The position numbers were made by a program, and so were the translations under genes. 64,000 bases of DNA from Pseudomonas viridiflava (GTDB taxonomy: Bacteria; Pseudomonadota; Gammaproteobacteria; Pseudomonadales; Pseudomonadaceae). Below the pieces are notes generated by a model. The model searched no databases. It had not been told where the DNA came from and was given only the letters and a program-made list of their open reading frames with translations. This document shows positions 10,229 through 19,708 of the stretch, piece by piece; position 1 is the first letter of the stretch; each line of letters begins with the position of its first letter. The DNA is taken from assembly GCF_900590755.1 (NCBI RefSeq), contig NZ_UUOC01000012.1, positions 1-64,000 on the forward strand, read 5' to 3'.

Positions 10229-10350
10229 AGAAAGTATAAATAAGACCACTCAGCCCCCTTCATCAAACTGTCACGCAACTGTGGCAGCGCGCTTGGCAAA
10301 ACTTCATCACACTCGTTGCCTACTGGGGATTTGTTTGTTGGTGTTTTGCT

Positions 10351-11343
10351 ATGCGCGTTTTTCTTTTTCTGGCCGCTCTTTTGTGCGGCCTGCCGTCGTT
10401 CGCGGCTTCTCGATGTGACGTCAACGTCCCTGTGCAAATGGCTCAGCTTCATGAGGTGCGCCTGGCGTATCAGAGCATCGGCAATGAAAGCGACCCTGCG
10501 TTGTTGCTGGTCATGGGCCTGGGCGGTCAGTTGATCCACTGGCCGGACGAAGTGGTCGCCGCACTGTGTCAGCAGGGGTATCGGGTCATTCGTTACGACA
10601 ACCGCGATGTCGGCCTCTCAACCTGGAACAGCCCGCCCGCCAACCCCAACCTCACTTATGAAGTGCTGCGTTATAAGCTCGGTCTGGATGTTTCAGCCCC
10701 GTATTCGTTGACCGACATGGCCGACGACGCGCTGGGTTTGATGGACGCTTTGAATGTTCAGCAATTTCATGTGCTGGGCGCCAGCATGGGCGGCATGATT
10801 GCTCAGCACCTGGCCGATATCGCACCGCAGCGGATCGAAAGCCTGACCCTGATCATGACCAGTTCTGGCGCTCAGGGGTTGCCGATGCCTAACCCGGCCT
10901 TGATGCAATTGCTGGCCGAGCGCGGCGCCCCGAACCGGGAAGCGGCCCTTGAACAACAGGCCGATTTGCTCGCGGCACTGGGTAGCCCGACCATAAAGGA
11001 TGACCGTGCGGCGTTGCTGGAACAGGCAGCGGCGTCTTATGACCGAGCGTTCAACCCAGAAGGCGTGAAGCGCCAGATCCTGGCGATTCTGGCCGAGCCG
11101 AGCCGGGTGGAACTGCTCAACCGTTTGCGTCTGCCGGTACTGGTGGTGCACGGCACGGCAGACCCGCTGTTGCCGGTGATGCATGGCGTACACGTCGCGG
11201 CGCATATTCAGGGGAGCCAGCTGCGCTTGATTCCTGGCCTGGCGCATCGTTTTCAGGAAGCCTTCAAAGCGCCGCTGTTGGGCGCCGTGCTGCCTTACCT
11301 CAAAGCCCAGCACGAAGACGGCCGACATATGGCGCAGCTTTGA
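10351..11343 (+). CDS. Alpha/beta hydrolase with signal peptide
   Basis: This 330-residue protein starts with a likely Sec signal peptide (MRVFLFLAALLCGLPSFA). The alpha/beta hydrolase fold follows, with oxyanion-side GLGGQLIHWP, nucleophile S145 in GASMGG, an acidic residue in HGTADPLLP and a late histidine in GLAHRF. The layout resembles periplasmic or secreted esterases and lactonase-like hydrolases, but the substrate is not evident. It stands alone between metE and a DsbA-like gene, with a 56-base gap to the latter. The predicted location is the periplasm. Confidence 0.85.
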   Translation: MRVFLFLAALLCGLPSFAASRCDVNVPVQMAQLHEVRLAYQSIGNESDPALLLVMGLGGQLIHWPDEVVAALCQQGYRVIRYDNRDVGLSTWNSPPANPNLTYEVLRYKLGLDVSAPYSLTDMADDALGLMDALNVQQFHVLGASMGGMIAQHLADIAPQRIESLTLIMTSSGAQGLPMPNPALMQLLAERGAPNREAALEQQADLLAALGSPTIKDDRAALLEQAAASYDRAFNPEGVKRQILAILAEPSRVELLNRLRLPVLVVHGTADPLLPVMHGVHVAAHIQGSQLRLIPGLAHRFQEAFKAPLLGAVLPYLKAQHEDGRHMAQL

Positions 11344-11399
11344 ACATACAGGTGACTTAGGCGTATCGTGGTGGCTTTCTTTATCCGAGTGAGCCTGCC

Positions 11400-12047
11400 A
11401 TGAGCACACCTTTGAAAATCGATTTTGTCTCCGACGTCTCCTGCCCCTGGTGCGTAGTGGGGCTTCGCGCCTTGAACGAAGCGCTGGCCGAACTGGGCGA
11501 TGAAGTGCGCACGCAGATTCATTTCCAGCCTTTCGAACTGAACCCGAACATGCCCGCTGAAGGGCAGGACCTGAACGAGCACATCTTCGAAAAGTACGGC
11601 TCGACCCCGGAGCAGTTCGAGGCTAATCGCGAGAATATCCGCCAACGCGGCGCTGAGCTGGGCTTCACCTTTTCCCAGGGCGATCGTCGTATCTACAACA
11701 CCTTCGATGCTCATCGGTTACTGCATTGGGCTGAGCTGGAAGGTAAGCAGCAGGCGCTGAAAGAGGCGTTGTTCGCGGCTTATTTCACTGAACTGGCGGA
11801 CCCTTCCAGCCATCGCGTGCTGGCGGACGTGGCGCAGAAAGTGGGCCTGGATCGCATGCGTGCAGAAGCGATTCTGAGCAGCAATGAATTTGCCGCAGAG
11901 GTGCGTGAGCAAGAGCAGCTTTGGGTTTCCCGTGGCGTCAGCTCGGTGCCGACTATCGTCTTCAACGATCAATACGCCGTATCCGGCGGCCAGCCGGTTG
12001 AGGTGTTCGTGGGGGCGATTCGGCAGATATTGGCTGAACAGAAGTAA
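11400..12047 (+). CDS. DsbA-family (FrnE-like) thiol oxidoreductase
   Basis: This 215-residue thioredoxin-fold protein carries CPWC at about residues 15-18 and a cis-proline region VSSVPTIVF near the C-terminus. The helical insert between them is typical of FrnE/2-hydroxychromene isomerase relatives in the DsbA family. No signal peptide is present, so it is probably cytoplasmic, unlike true DsbA. It may reduce or isomerise disulfides under stress; the substrate is unknown. It could be read with the upstream hydrolase. Confidence 0.9.
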   Translation: MSTPLKIDFVSDVSCPWCVVGLRALNEALAELGDEVRTQIHFQPFELNPNMPAEGQDLNEHIFEKYGSTPEQFEANRENIRQRGAELGFTFSQGDRRIYNTFDAHRLLHWAELEGKQQALKEALFAAYFTELADPSSHRVLADVAQKVGLDRMRAEAILSSNEFAAEVREQEQLWVSRGVSSVPTIVFNDQYAVSGGQPVEVFVGAIRQILAEQK

Positions 12048-12056
12048 CTGTTTTCT

Positions 12057-12137
12057 GTAGGAGCTGCCGAAGGCTGCGAACCGCAGTGTGTCAGGCCGAT
12101 CGCATTCGCAGCCCTCGTAACCTCGGTCAGCTCCTAC
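12057..12137. repeat. REP doublet, family A, degenerate
   Basis: The left arm is intact, but the right arm is interrupted by an extra CTCGTAACCTCGG segment. The element ends 22 bases from the stop of the shortened glpM. Confidence 0.8.
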
Positions 12138-12159
12138 AGGGTTGCATCAACCGTGGAAT

Positions 12160-12342
12160 CTACAGGATCGTGGTCTTCAGGTCGTCCAGTGAACGGCCTT
12201 TGCCAACGATGTAATGGGCGATCAGCGCAAAGGTCGGAAACAGCGGAACCAGACCTGCGATGTAGTAGTTTTTGGTCTTGGCCAGCGCGGCGAGGATGAC
12301 CACGACGGCAGCGCCGATAAGGGCTTTGAAAAGCAACTCCAC
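12160..12342 (-). CDS. glpM: GlpM-like membrane protein, probably truncated
   Basis: This 60-residue protein matches the N-terminal part of GlpM as I recall it (KNYYIAGLVPLFPTFALIAHYIVG). It has two hydrophobic segments, at about 5-22 and 28-47. GlpM of P. aeruginosa is about 109 residues and continues well beyond the DLKTTIL at which this copy stops. A REP doublet lies just past the stop, so the missing C-terminal half may have been lost in a REP-associated rearrangement. AGGGGAC precedes the ATG. Family call likely, truncation inferred. Confidence 0.65.
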   Translation of the reverse strand: MELLFKALIGAAVVVILAALAKTKNYYIAGLVPLFPTFALIAHYIVGKGRSLDDLKTTIL

Positions 12343-12378
12343 AGAGTCCCCTTTCTAAATTTGAAATACTAATTAACT

Positions 12379-12466
12379 GTAGGAGTGAGCTTGCTCGCGA
12401 TGGCGGTGTGTCAGGCCGCGGCGATGTTGACTGACACATCGCCATCGCGAGCAAGCTCACTCCTAC
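12379..12466. repeat. REP doublet, family B
   Basis: Arms GTAGGAGTGAGCTTGCTCGC and their reverse complement are separated by a spacer containing TGTCAG. It lies between glpM and the aauR stop. Confidence 0.9.
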
Positions 12467-12509
12467 AGGTCCGGTCGGCAGTGAGCCCGGCGAAATGGTC
12501 GGTTAAACC

Positions 12510-13835
<1,326 letters not shown>

Positions 13836-13893
13836 TTGAAGGTCTCATCAGGCGCGACGAAAATTTTTGATTGGAAATCGATCCTGCTCTCAT

Positions 13894-13983
13894 GTGGGAC
13901 CTGCTTTAGCCGGGAAGAGGCCGGTACATTCTCAACATAGGCGTCGTCAGAAATGCCGCCTTCCCGGCTAAAGCCGGTCCCAC
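13894..13983. repeat. REP doublet, family D, between aauS and aauR
   Basis: Arms of the type GGGACCKGCTTTAGCCGGGA face each other around a spacer. The element sits inside the two-component operon, in the 181-base gap between aauS and aauR. Confidence 0.9.
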
Positions 13984-14016
13984 TGGAAATGTGAATTTCC
14001 CCCGGATCTGCGGCGA

Positions 14017-15900
14017 TCATCCCGCCACCACCGGCAAGCACAACACAAACTGCGTCCCGCCGCTGTCCGGGTGTTCAACGCTCAGGCTGCCGCCGGTGGC
14101 GGCGGCGAGGCTGGCGGAGAGGGTCAGGCCCAGCCCCAGGCCTTGCTCGCCGGGTTTGGTGGTGAAGAAAGGTTCGAACAGATGCTTGCGCGCTTCGTCG
14201 TCGATGCCGTGGCCGTTGTCGCGCACCAGCAGGCGATAGCGATCTTCGAACAGCGCGCCTTCCAGCCAAAGCTCAGGCAGCGGCTGCGCATGCATCGCGT
14301 CCAGAGCGTTGCCGATCAGGTTGACCAGAATCTGCTCCAGCCGGGTCTGGTCGATCATCAGTTCGGCGTCAACGAAGTCCTGATGCAAGGTGAGGGAAAA
14401 GTTTTCCAGCCGCCCAGCCAGTAACTGCAAGGCTGCATCCACTGCTTTGCTCAATTTGGCCTGGCCCTTGTCATCACCGCGTCGGGCGAAGGCCCGCAGG
14501 CTGGCGGTGATACGGCCCATGCGATCAACCAGGTCGTTGATGGTGCGCAGGTTAGTGCTGGCAGTTTCCAATGCGCCACGTTCGAGGAAGCGTACGGTGT
14601 TGCCGGATAGCGTGCGCAGCGCCGCTAACGGCTGGTTCAGTTCGTGAGCAATGCTCGTAGACATCTGCCCGATAGCCGCCAGTTTGCCCGCTTGCACCAA
14701 CTCATCCTGGGCTTTGCGCAGGGTGTCTTCGGCTTGCCTGCGCTCACGAATCTGGCCTTTGAGGCGCTCGTTGCTGGCGCGCAGGTGCTCGGTGCGCTCG
14801 GCGATCTTGCGTTCGAGTTCGTCATTGGCTGCCTGCAATGCTTCGCGAGCCGCCAACCGTGTGGAAAGCACCTTGCGACGCTCATTCCAGGCAATCAACA
14901 GGAACGCCACCAAAGCACAGGCCACTGCCACCAGCATGCCCTGGCTGCCAGCTTCCCGGCGCAGGTCTTCCAGCGGGGTGAGCAGGGTCAGGTGCCAGGG
15001 CGTGTCGCTCAATTGCCGTGTCTGGGCCAGATAGCTGACTTGCTTGTGTTCGTGGTCGACGCTGACGTTGGCCGGGAAGGTGAGTTTCTCCACACCTTCG
15101 GACAGCAGCTCACGCTCCAGCGGCACCAGCTCGTTGAGCGGCCACCAGTAATATTGCAGGCTGCGGGCCAGGCGCTCCTTGATTTCCGGAGTCAGCGGGC
15201 GCACTGACTTCAGGCGGCGAGCCGGGTCGCTGGACAGAATAATGATGCCGTTCTCGTCACTGACGAAGGCTTCCAGCCGCGCCCGTTGCCAGCGTTGTTC
15301 AAGCGCCTCGAGCTGAACCTTGATCACGGCGACGCCGACGATCTTGCCTTTCTCTTCCAGCCCGTGGGCCAGGTAATAACCGGGTTCGCCGGTAGTGCTG
15401 CCAATTCCATAAAAACGCCCCGGCTGACCGCGCACGGCATCCTGGAAATAGGCGCGGAATGACAGATCTTCGCCCAGATAACTGTCGGCATCGCGCCAGT
15501 TGCTGGTGGCCAGTACCCGGCCGGTGGTGTCGAGCACGTAGATGGCCCGGCTGCGGCTGCGGCGGTTCAAGCCTTCAAGGTAATCGTTGACCTCGCCGCG
15601 CAACTCTGGGGTCGGGTCGTTGAGCAGCGCTGAAACACTGGACTCCAGTTCCAGCACGCTAGGCAGATAGGTGTATTTGTTGATTTCGCTTTCGAGGGTG
15701 CGGGCGTGCAGTTCAAGCTGGCGTTCGCCGCTCTCGCTCAGGGTTTTGATGCCGTTGTGTTCACTGAACAGATAGGCGATGTAGCCCAGGCCGAACATCA
15801 GCAGCATGATCAGCGGGGGCAGAAACAGGTGGCGAATCAGACGGGGTTTCACGGCGAGTGATGGCGGCGCGGCGCGATAGAGATTGGGGTCGCATTTCAT
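14017..15900 (-). CDS. aauS: Sensor histidine kinase for acidic amino acids
   Basis: This 627-residue DctB-type membrane kinase has a transmembrane helix at about 22-45, a periplasmic double-Cache-like sensor domain to about residue 300, and a second helix with LVAVACALVAFLLIAW. A coiled linker follows, then an H-box SIAHELNQPLAALRT and an ATPase domain with NLIGNALDAM and GLGLGLTLS. It should sense acidic amino acids or a binding-protein complex and phosphorylate AauR. I chose ATG 15900; a GTG lies one codon upstream. It follows aatP by 65 bases. Confidence 0.93.
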   Translation of the reverse strand: MKCDPNLYRAAPPSLAVKPRLIRHLFLPPLIMLLMFGLGYIAYLFSEHNGIKTLSESGERQLELHARTLESEINKYTYLPSVLELESSVSALLNDPTPELRGEVNDYLEGLNRRSRSRAIYVLDTTGRVLATSNWRDADSYLGEDLSFRAYFQDAVRGQPGRFYGIGSTTGEPGYYLAHGLEEKGKIVGVAVIKVQLEALEQRWQRARLEAFVSDENGIIILSSDPARRLKSVRPLTPEIKERLARSLQYYWWPLNELVPLERELLSEGVEKLTFPANVSVDHEHKQVSYLAQTRQLSDTPWHLTLLTPLEDLRREAGSQGMLVAVACALVAFLLIAWNERRKVLSTRLAAREALQAANDELERKIAERTEHLRASNERLKGQIRERRQAEDTLRKAQDELVQAGKLAAIGQMSTSIAHELNQPLAALRTLSGNTVRFLERGALETASTNLRTINDLVDRMGRITASLRAFARRGDDKGQAKLSKAVDAALQLLAGRLENFSLTLHQDFVDAELMIDQTRLEQILVNLIGNALDAMHAQPLPELWLEGALFEDRYRLLVRDNGHGIDDEARKHLFEPFFTTKPGEQGLGLGLTLSASLAAATGGSLSVEHPDSGGTQFVLCLPVVAG

Positions 15901-15965
15901 CACAGTCGTCCTGAGCCGAACAGCGGCCAGATTCCATCAAGAACCAGGCCGCTGTCAGGTATTGC

Positions 15966-16700
15966 TTAGTGCTGAAGAATCTTGGCCAGGAACTGCTGGG
16001 CGCGTTCGGAACGCGCGCTGACATCACCAAAGAACTCTTCTTTTTCGCAGTCTTCAACGATCTGACCCTGATCCATGAAGATCACGCGGTTCGCCACTTT
16101 GCGGGCGAAGCCCATTTCGTGGGTTACGCACATCATGGTCATGCCTTCGTGGGCCAGTTGCACCATCACGTCGAGCACTTCGTTGACCATTTCCGGGTCA
16201 AGGGCCGAGGTCGGTTCGTCGAACAGCATGACGATCGGGTCCATGGCCAACGCACGGGCAATCGCCACACGCTGTTGCTGACCACCTGAAAGCTGGCCCG
16301 GATGCTTGTTGGCGTGGGCGGACAACCCGACGCGGTCCAGCAGCTTCAGACCTTTTTCAGTGGCTTCGGCCTTGCTGCGGCCGAGGACTTTGATCTGCGC
16401 GATGGTCAGGTTTTCGACGATGGTCAGGTGCGGGAACAGCTCGAAATGCTGGAACACCATGCCCACCCGCGAACGCAACTGCGGCAGGTTGGTTTTCGGA
16501 TTGGCAATCGAGGTGCCATCAACGGTGATGTCGCCTTTCTGGAACGGTTCCAGGGCGTTCACGCATTTGATCAAGGTCGATTTGCCCGAGCCGGACGGCC
16601 CGCAAACCACCACCACTTCACCCTTTTTGACTTCGGTGCTGCAATCAGTCAGTACCTGGAAGTCGCCATACCACTTGTTAACGTTTTTTATGGAAATCAT
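15966..16700 (-). CDS. aatP: Glutamate/aspartate ABC transporter ATPase
   Basis: This 244-residue ABC ATPase has Walker A GPSGSGKS, signature LSGGQQQR and Walker [14 protein letters not shown], typical of polar amino acid importers. It powers the AatJQMP acidic amino acid transporter. Its start overlaps the aatM stop by four bases (ATGA), implying translational coupling. The gene symbol follows the P. putida name; the same gene is called gltL elsewhere. It is the last transporter gene before aauS. Confidence 0.95.
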   Translation of the reverse strand: MISIKNVNKWYGDFQVLTDCSTEVKKGEVVVVCGPSGSGKSTLIKCVNALEPFQKGDITVDGTSIANPKTNLPQLRSRVGMVFQHFELFPHLTIVENLTIAQIKVLGRSKAEATEKGLKLLDRVGLSAHANKHPGQLSGGQQQRVAIARALAMDPIVMLFDEPTSALDPEMVNEVLDVMVQLAHEGMTMMCVTHEMGFARKVANRVIFMDQGQIVEDCEKEEFFGDVSARSERAQQFLAKILQH

Positions 16701-17362
16701 ACGGCGAACCTTTTTTGCAGACGCTTCACCAGCACCGAGGCGGCAAAGCTGATCGTGAAGTACACCAGACCGGCGATGATCAGGAACTCATTGGCGCGGC
16801 CAATGATGTCGCCGCTGGCCCGGGAAGCATTGAGGAAGTCCACAAGGCCAACGGTGTAAACCAGCGAGGTGTCCTGAAACAGAATGATGCTCTGCTGCAG
16901 CAATAGCGGGGTCATCTTGCGAAAGGCCTGGGGCAGGATGATCAGACGCATCATTTGTCCGTAGGTCATGCCCAGTGCCTGGGCTGCGCCCATCTGGCCC
17001 TTGGAAATCGACTGCACACCGGCACGGACGATTTCGCAGAAGTAGGCCGCCTCGAACATCATGAAAGCCACAACGCAGGAGGTGAACGCGCCGATGGGCG
17101 TGTCTTCGCCAGTGATCCAGCGCAGCACGAACGGCACCGCCAGGTAGAACCAGGTGATGACCAGCAGCAACGGAATGGAGCGGAAGTAGTTGACGTAAGC
17201 GCCGGCGATATTCGACAGCAGCTTGCTCGACGACAAACGCATCAACGCCAGGATAGTGCCGAGCACCAGACCGCCGACGATGCCCATAGCCATCAACTGC
17301 AAGGTCATGACCATGCCGTTCCACATGCCGGGAATGGCTTGGCTGATTCCGGAAAAGTCCAT
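16697..17362 (-). CDS. aatM: Glutamate/aspartate ABC transporter permease
   Basis: This 221-residue HisMQ-type permease has about five membrane segments and the EAA-like loop [23 protein letters not shown]. It pairs with AatQ to form the channel. Its ATG overlaps the aatQ TAA by one base (TAATG), and its own stop overlaps the aatP start. In other naming it is gltK. Confidence 0.94.
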   Translation of the reverse strand: MDFSGISQAIPGMWNGMVMTLQLMAMGIVGGLVLGTILALMRLSSSKLLSNIAGAYVNYFRSIPLLLVITWFYLAVPFVLRWITGEDTPIGAFTSCVVAFMMFEAAYFCEIVRAGVQSISKGQMGAAQALGMTYGQMMRLIILPQAFRKMTPLLLQQSIILFQDTSLVYTVGLVDFLNASRASGDIIGRANEFLIIAGLVYFTISFAASVLVKRLQKRFAV

Positions 17363-18108
17363 TATTTGCCCCCCACGGAAATCAGGCCGGGCACCGCGAC
17401 TTTCTTCTCGATCAAGCGCATCAGCAACATCAGGCTCATGTTCAGGGTGAAGTAAATCAGCGTCGCCAGGGTGAAGGCCTCAAACAGGTTCGCGGAAAAC
17501 TCGGCGGTCTGTTTGGTCTGCGCCAGCAACTCCATCAGGCCGATCAACGAAGCCACCGACGAGTTCTTGAACACGTTGAGGAATTCGGAGGTGAGCGGCG
17601 GAATGATGATCCGGTAAGCCTGGGGCAGCAGCACATTCCAGTAGATCTGCGACAGGCTGAAACCCATGGCGCGTGCGGCGGATTCCTGACCACGAGGCAG
17701 CGCCTGAATACCGGTGCGCACTTGTTCGCAAACCCGTGCGGCGGTGAACAGACCCAGGCAGACAATCACGCTGAGAAACGCGGATGTCGTCGGGTTCAGG
17801 TCTTGCTTGTACCACTCCTGCATCCCTTCAGGCAGTAGATCCGGCACCAGGAAGTACCAGATAAACAGCTGTACCAGCAGTGGCACATTACGAAAGATTT
17901 CCACGTAAACCGTGGCGATGCCCGCTACCAGACGATTCGGTACGGTGCGCATGACACCCAGTACCGAGCCCAGCAGCAAAGCGATGATCCAGGCGACGAC
18001 AGCAATGGCGATAGTCCAGCCCAGACCTGAGATGAACCAGTCCAGATAGGTTTCGCTGCCAACGCCGGTGGACTTGAAGAAAACACCCCAGTCCCAGTTG
18101 TAATTCAT
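17362..18108 (-). CDS. aatQ: Glutamate/aspartate ABC transporter permease
   Basis: This 248-residue permease has the EAA loop SAARAMGFSLSQIYWNVLLPQAYR and membrane helices throughout. It is the partner of AatM (gltJ in other naming). I chose ATG 18108, which follows GGGGAG, over a longer frame that starts 12 codons upstream. It follows aatJ by 89 bases, a gap in which mRNA processing could set higher expression of the binding protein. Confidence 0.94.
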   Translation of the reverse strand: MNYNWDWGVFFKSTGVGSETYLDWFISGLGWTIAIAVVAWIIALLLGSVLGVMRTVPNRLVAGIATVYVEIFRNVPLLVQLFIWYFLVPDLLPEGMQEWYKQDLNPTTSAFLSVIVCLGLFTAARVCEQVRTGIQALPRGQESAARAMGFSLSQIYWNVLLPQAYRIIIPPLTSEFLNVFKNSSVASLIGLMELLAQTKQTAEFSANLFEAFTLATLIYFTLNMSLMLLMRLIEKKVAVPGLISVGGK

Positions 18109-18197
18109 CAGGGTCTCCCCTCTGATCGATGCAGATGCAAGCACGGCATCCTGAAACAGCCTTGGGCTGTCTCAGGAGTAACTTTTTTATCGGGCGA

Positions 18198-19112
18198 TTA
18201 AGCCTTTTTGTCGTCAGCCGCTTTGTCGGTCGGGTTGCTGATCAGCTCTTTGACCTTGTCGCTCATCGGGAACATAAGATTCAGGCCTTTTGGCGGGATC
18301 GGCTGTTCGAACCACTTGCTGTAGATCTTGTTGATGTCGCCGGATTTGTAGGTCGCAACGATGGCGTCATCCACTGCTTTCTTGAACGGCTCGTCGCCTT
18401 TGCGCACCATGCAACCGTAGATTTCATACGACTGTGGAGTGCCGGTCACAGCCCAATCGGTCGGTTTCTTAGCCTTGGCCATTTCACCGGCCAGCAAGGC
18501 GTCGTCCATCATGAACGCTACAGCGCGGCCCGATTCCAGCATCTGGAAGGATTCGCCGTGGTCCTTGGCGGAGATCACGTTCATGCCCATCTGCTTGTCG
18601 GCGTTCATCGCCTTGAGGATGCGCTCGGACGTGGTGCCTGCGGTGGTCACGACGTTCTTGCCTTTCAGGTCGTCGAAATCCTTGTACGAGGAGTCGGCCT
18701 TGGACAGCAGGCGGGTACCGATTTCGAAGATGCCGACCGAGAAGTCGACTTGCTGCTGGCGCTCAACGTTGTTGGTGGTCGAGCCACATTCAACGTCAAC
18801 GGTGCCGTTCTGTACCAGCGGGATACGGGTTTGCGAGGTAACCAGGTTGTACTTGACCTTCAGGTCCGGCATGTCCAGGTCTTTCTTGATGGCTTCCACG
18901 ATTTTCAGCTGGATATCGTGGGAGTAGCCAACCGGCACGCCGGAAGCATCAGCGATATAGGAGAAAGGAATCGAAGCATCGCGGTGCCCGAGGGTGATGG
19001 TGCCGGACTCTTTGATTTTCTTCAGTGTGCCGGTCAATTCGGCGGCGAAAACTGGAGAGCTGATCAGAGCAGCAGCAATGGCTGCGCCCAGAAGATGGGG
19101 AACGATGCGCAT
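18198..19112 (-). CDS. aatJ: Glutamate/aspartate periplasmic binding protein
   Basis: This 304-residue solute-binding protein has a signal peptide (MRIVPHLLGAAIAAALISS) cleaved near VFAAEL. The body is a type 3 amino acid-binding fold with VPVGYSHDIQLKIVEA and GTTSERILKA. It captures glutamate and aspartate in the periplasm. ATG 19112 has GAGGA eight bases upstream. The promoter region carries a sigma-54 element about 125 bases upstream and two boxes that match the AauR consensus, so expression should follow AauRS. Confidence 0.95.
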   Translation of the reverse strand: MRIVPHLLGAAIAAALISSPVFAAELTGTLKKIKESGTITLGHRDASIPFSYIADASGVPVGYSHDIQLKIVEAIKKDLDMPDLKVKYNLVTSQTRIPLVQNGTVDVECGSTTNNVERQQQVDFSVGIFEIGTRLLSKADSSYKDFDDLKGKNVVTTAGTTSERILKAMNADKQMGMNVISAKDHGESFQMLESGRAVAFMMDDALLAGEMAKAKKPTDWAVTGTPQSYEIYGCMVRKGDEPFKKAVDDAIVATYKSGDINKIYSKWFEQPIPPKGLNLMFPMSDKVKELISNPTDKAADDKKA

Positions 19113-19236
19113 CAAAATATCCTCGGATTTGTTTTTCTTATGGGACCTGAATAATAGGGTCCGCCTGTCAAGGCGAAGGCTTCAGCAGCGGCCATCAGAC
19201 AAAGGCTACGTAGAAAGCGATCGACATAAAGTGTAG

Positions 19237-19253
19237 AGCAGGAGGCGTGCCAA
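19237..19253 (-). promoter_or_regulatory. Sigma-54 promoter of aatJQMP
   Basis: On the minus strand the element reads TTGGCACGCCTCCTGCT. GG and GC are ten bases apart, and the upstream half is the exact TTGGCACG consensus. The start of transcription would be near 19225, giving a leader of roughly 110 bases. Confidence 0.85.
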
Positions 19254-19328
19254 CGCGGCTTGGTCTGATTAACTTGCTGATTTATATGGGATTTAATTTT
19301 TTAGGCGGGCGAGCGGGGAGGTTGGGCG

Positions 19329-19342
19329 TCCGGGATGCCGAA
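19329..19342. promoter_or_regulatory. AauR-like box 1 (near match)
   Basis: TCCGGGATGCCGAA differs by one base from the TTCGG-N4-CCGAA inverted repeat reported for AauR. It lies about 85 bp upstream of the sigma-54 element. Confidence 0.65.
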
Positions 19343-19359
19343 CTAAAGGGGAGGGGGTG

Positions 19360-19373
19360 TTCGGGAATCCGAA
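19360..19373. promoter_or_regulatory. AauR-like box 2 (exact match)
   Basis: TTCGGGAATCCGAA is a full match to TTCGG-N4-CCGAA. Its centre is 31 bp from that of box 1, close to three helical turns, as expected for two dimers on one face. Confidence 0.78.
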
Positions 19374-19389
19374 TGGGGATGGTAGTCCT

Positions 19390-19460
19390 GTAGGAGCTGC
19401 CGAAGGCTGCGAAAGCGGTGGATCAGATGGACCGCTTTCGCAGCCTTCGGCAGCTCCTAC
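19390..19460. repeat. REP doublet, family A
   Basis: Inverted family A arms lie between the AauR boxes and the 108-bp tandem duplication that precedes the glpD stop. Confidence 0.9.
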
Positions 19461-19665
19461 AGTTCTGTGTTTTTTCAGGAACAGCTCGAACGTGTTGGCG
19501 AGGGCGGTCTGCAGGGCGACATCTATCTATCAGCAGTACAGACGCCTCGCGAACAAGTTCGCTCCTACAGTTCTGTGTTTTTTCAGGAACAGCTCGAACG
19601 TGTTGGCGAGGGCGGTCTGCAGGGCGACATCTATCTATCAGCAGTACAGACGCCTCGCGAACAAG
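19453..19665. repeat. Tandem duplication, 108-bp unit
   Basis: Bases 19453-19560 are repeated as 19561-19665 with a period of 108, differing only where the second copy runs into GGTGGAGCGCC. Each unit contains GAACAGCTCGAACGTGTTGG and a CGCGAACAAG arm. The unit ends in the REP-like GCTCCTACAG, so duplication may have arisen by recombination between REP ends. No gene is seen here. Confidence 0.9.
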
Positions 19666-19708
19666 GTGGAGCGCCACCCTGGTCGCTCCTACAGGGTCAG
19701 GTTGCAGA

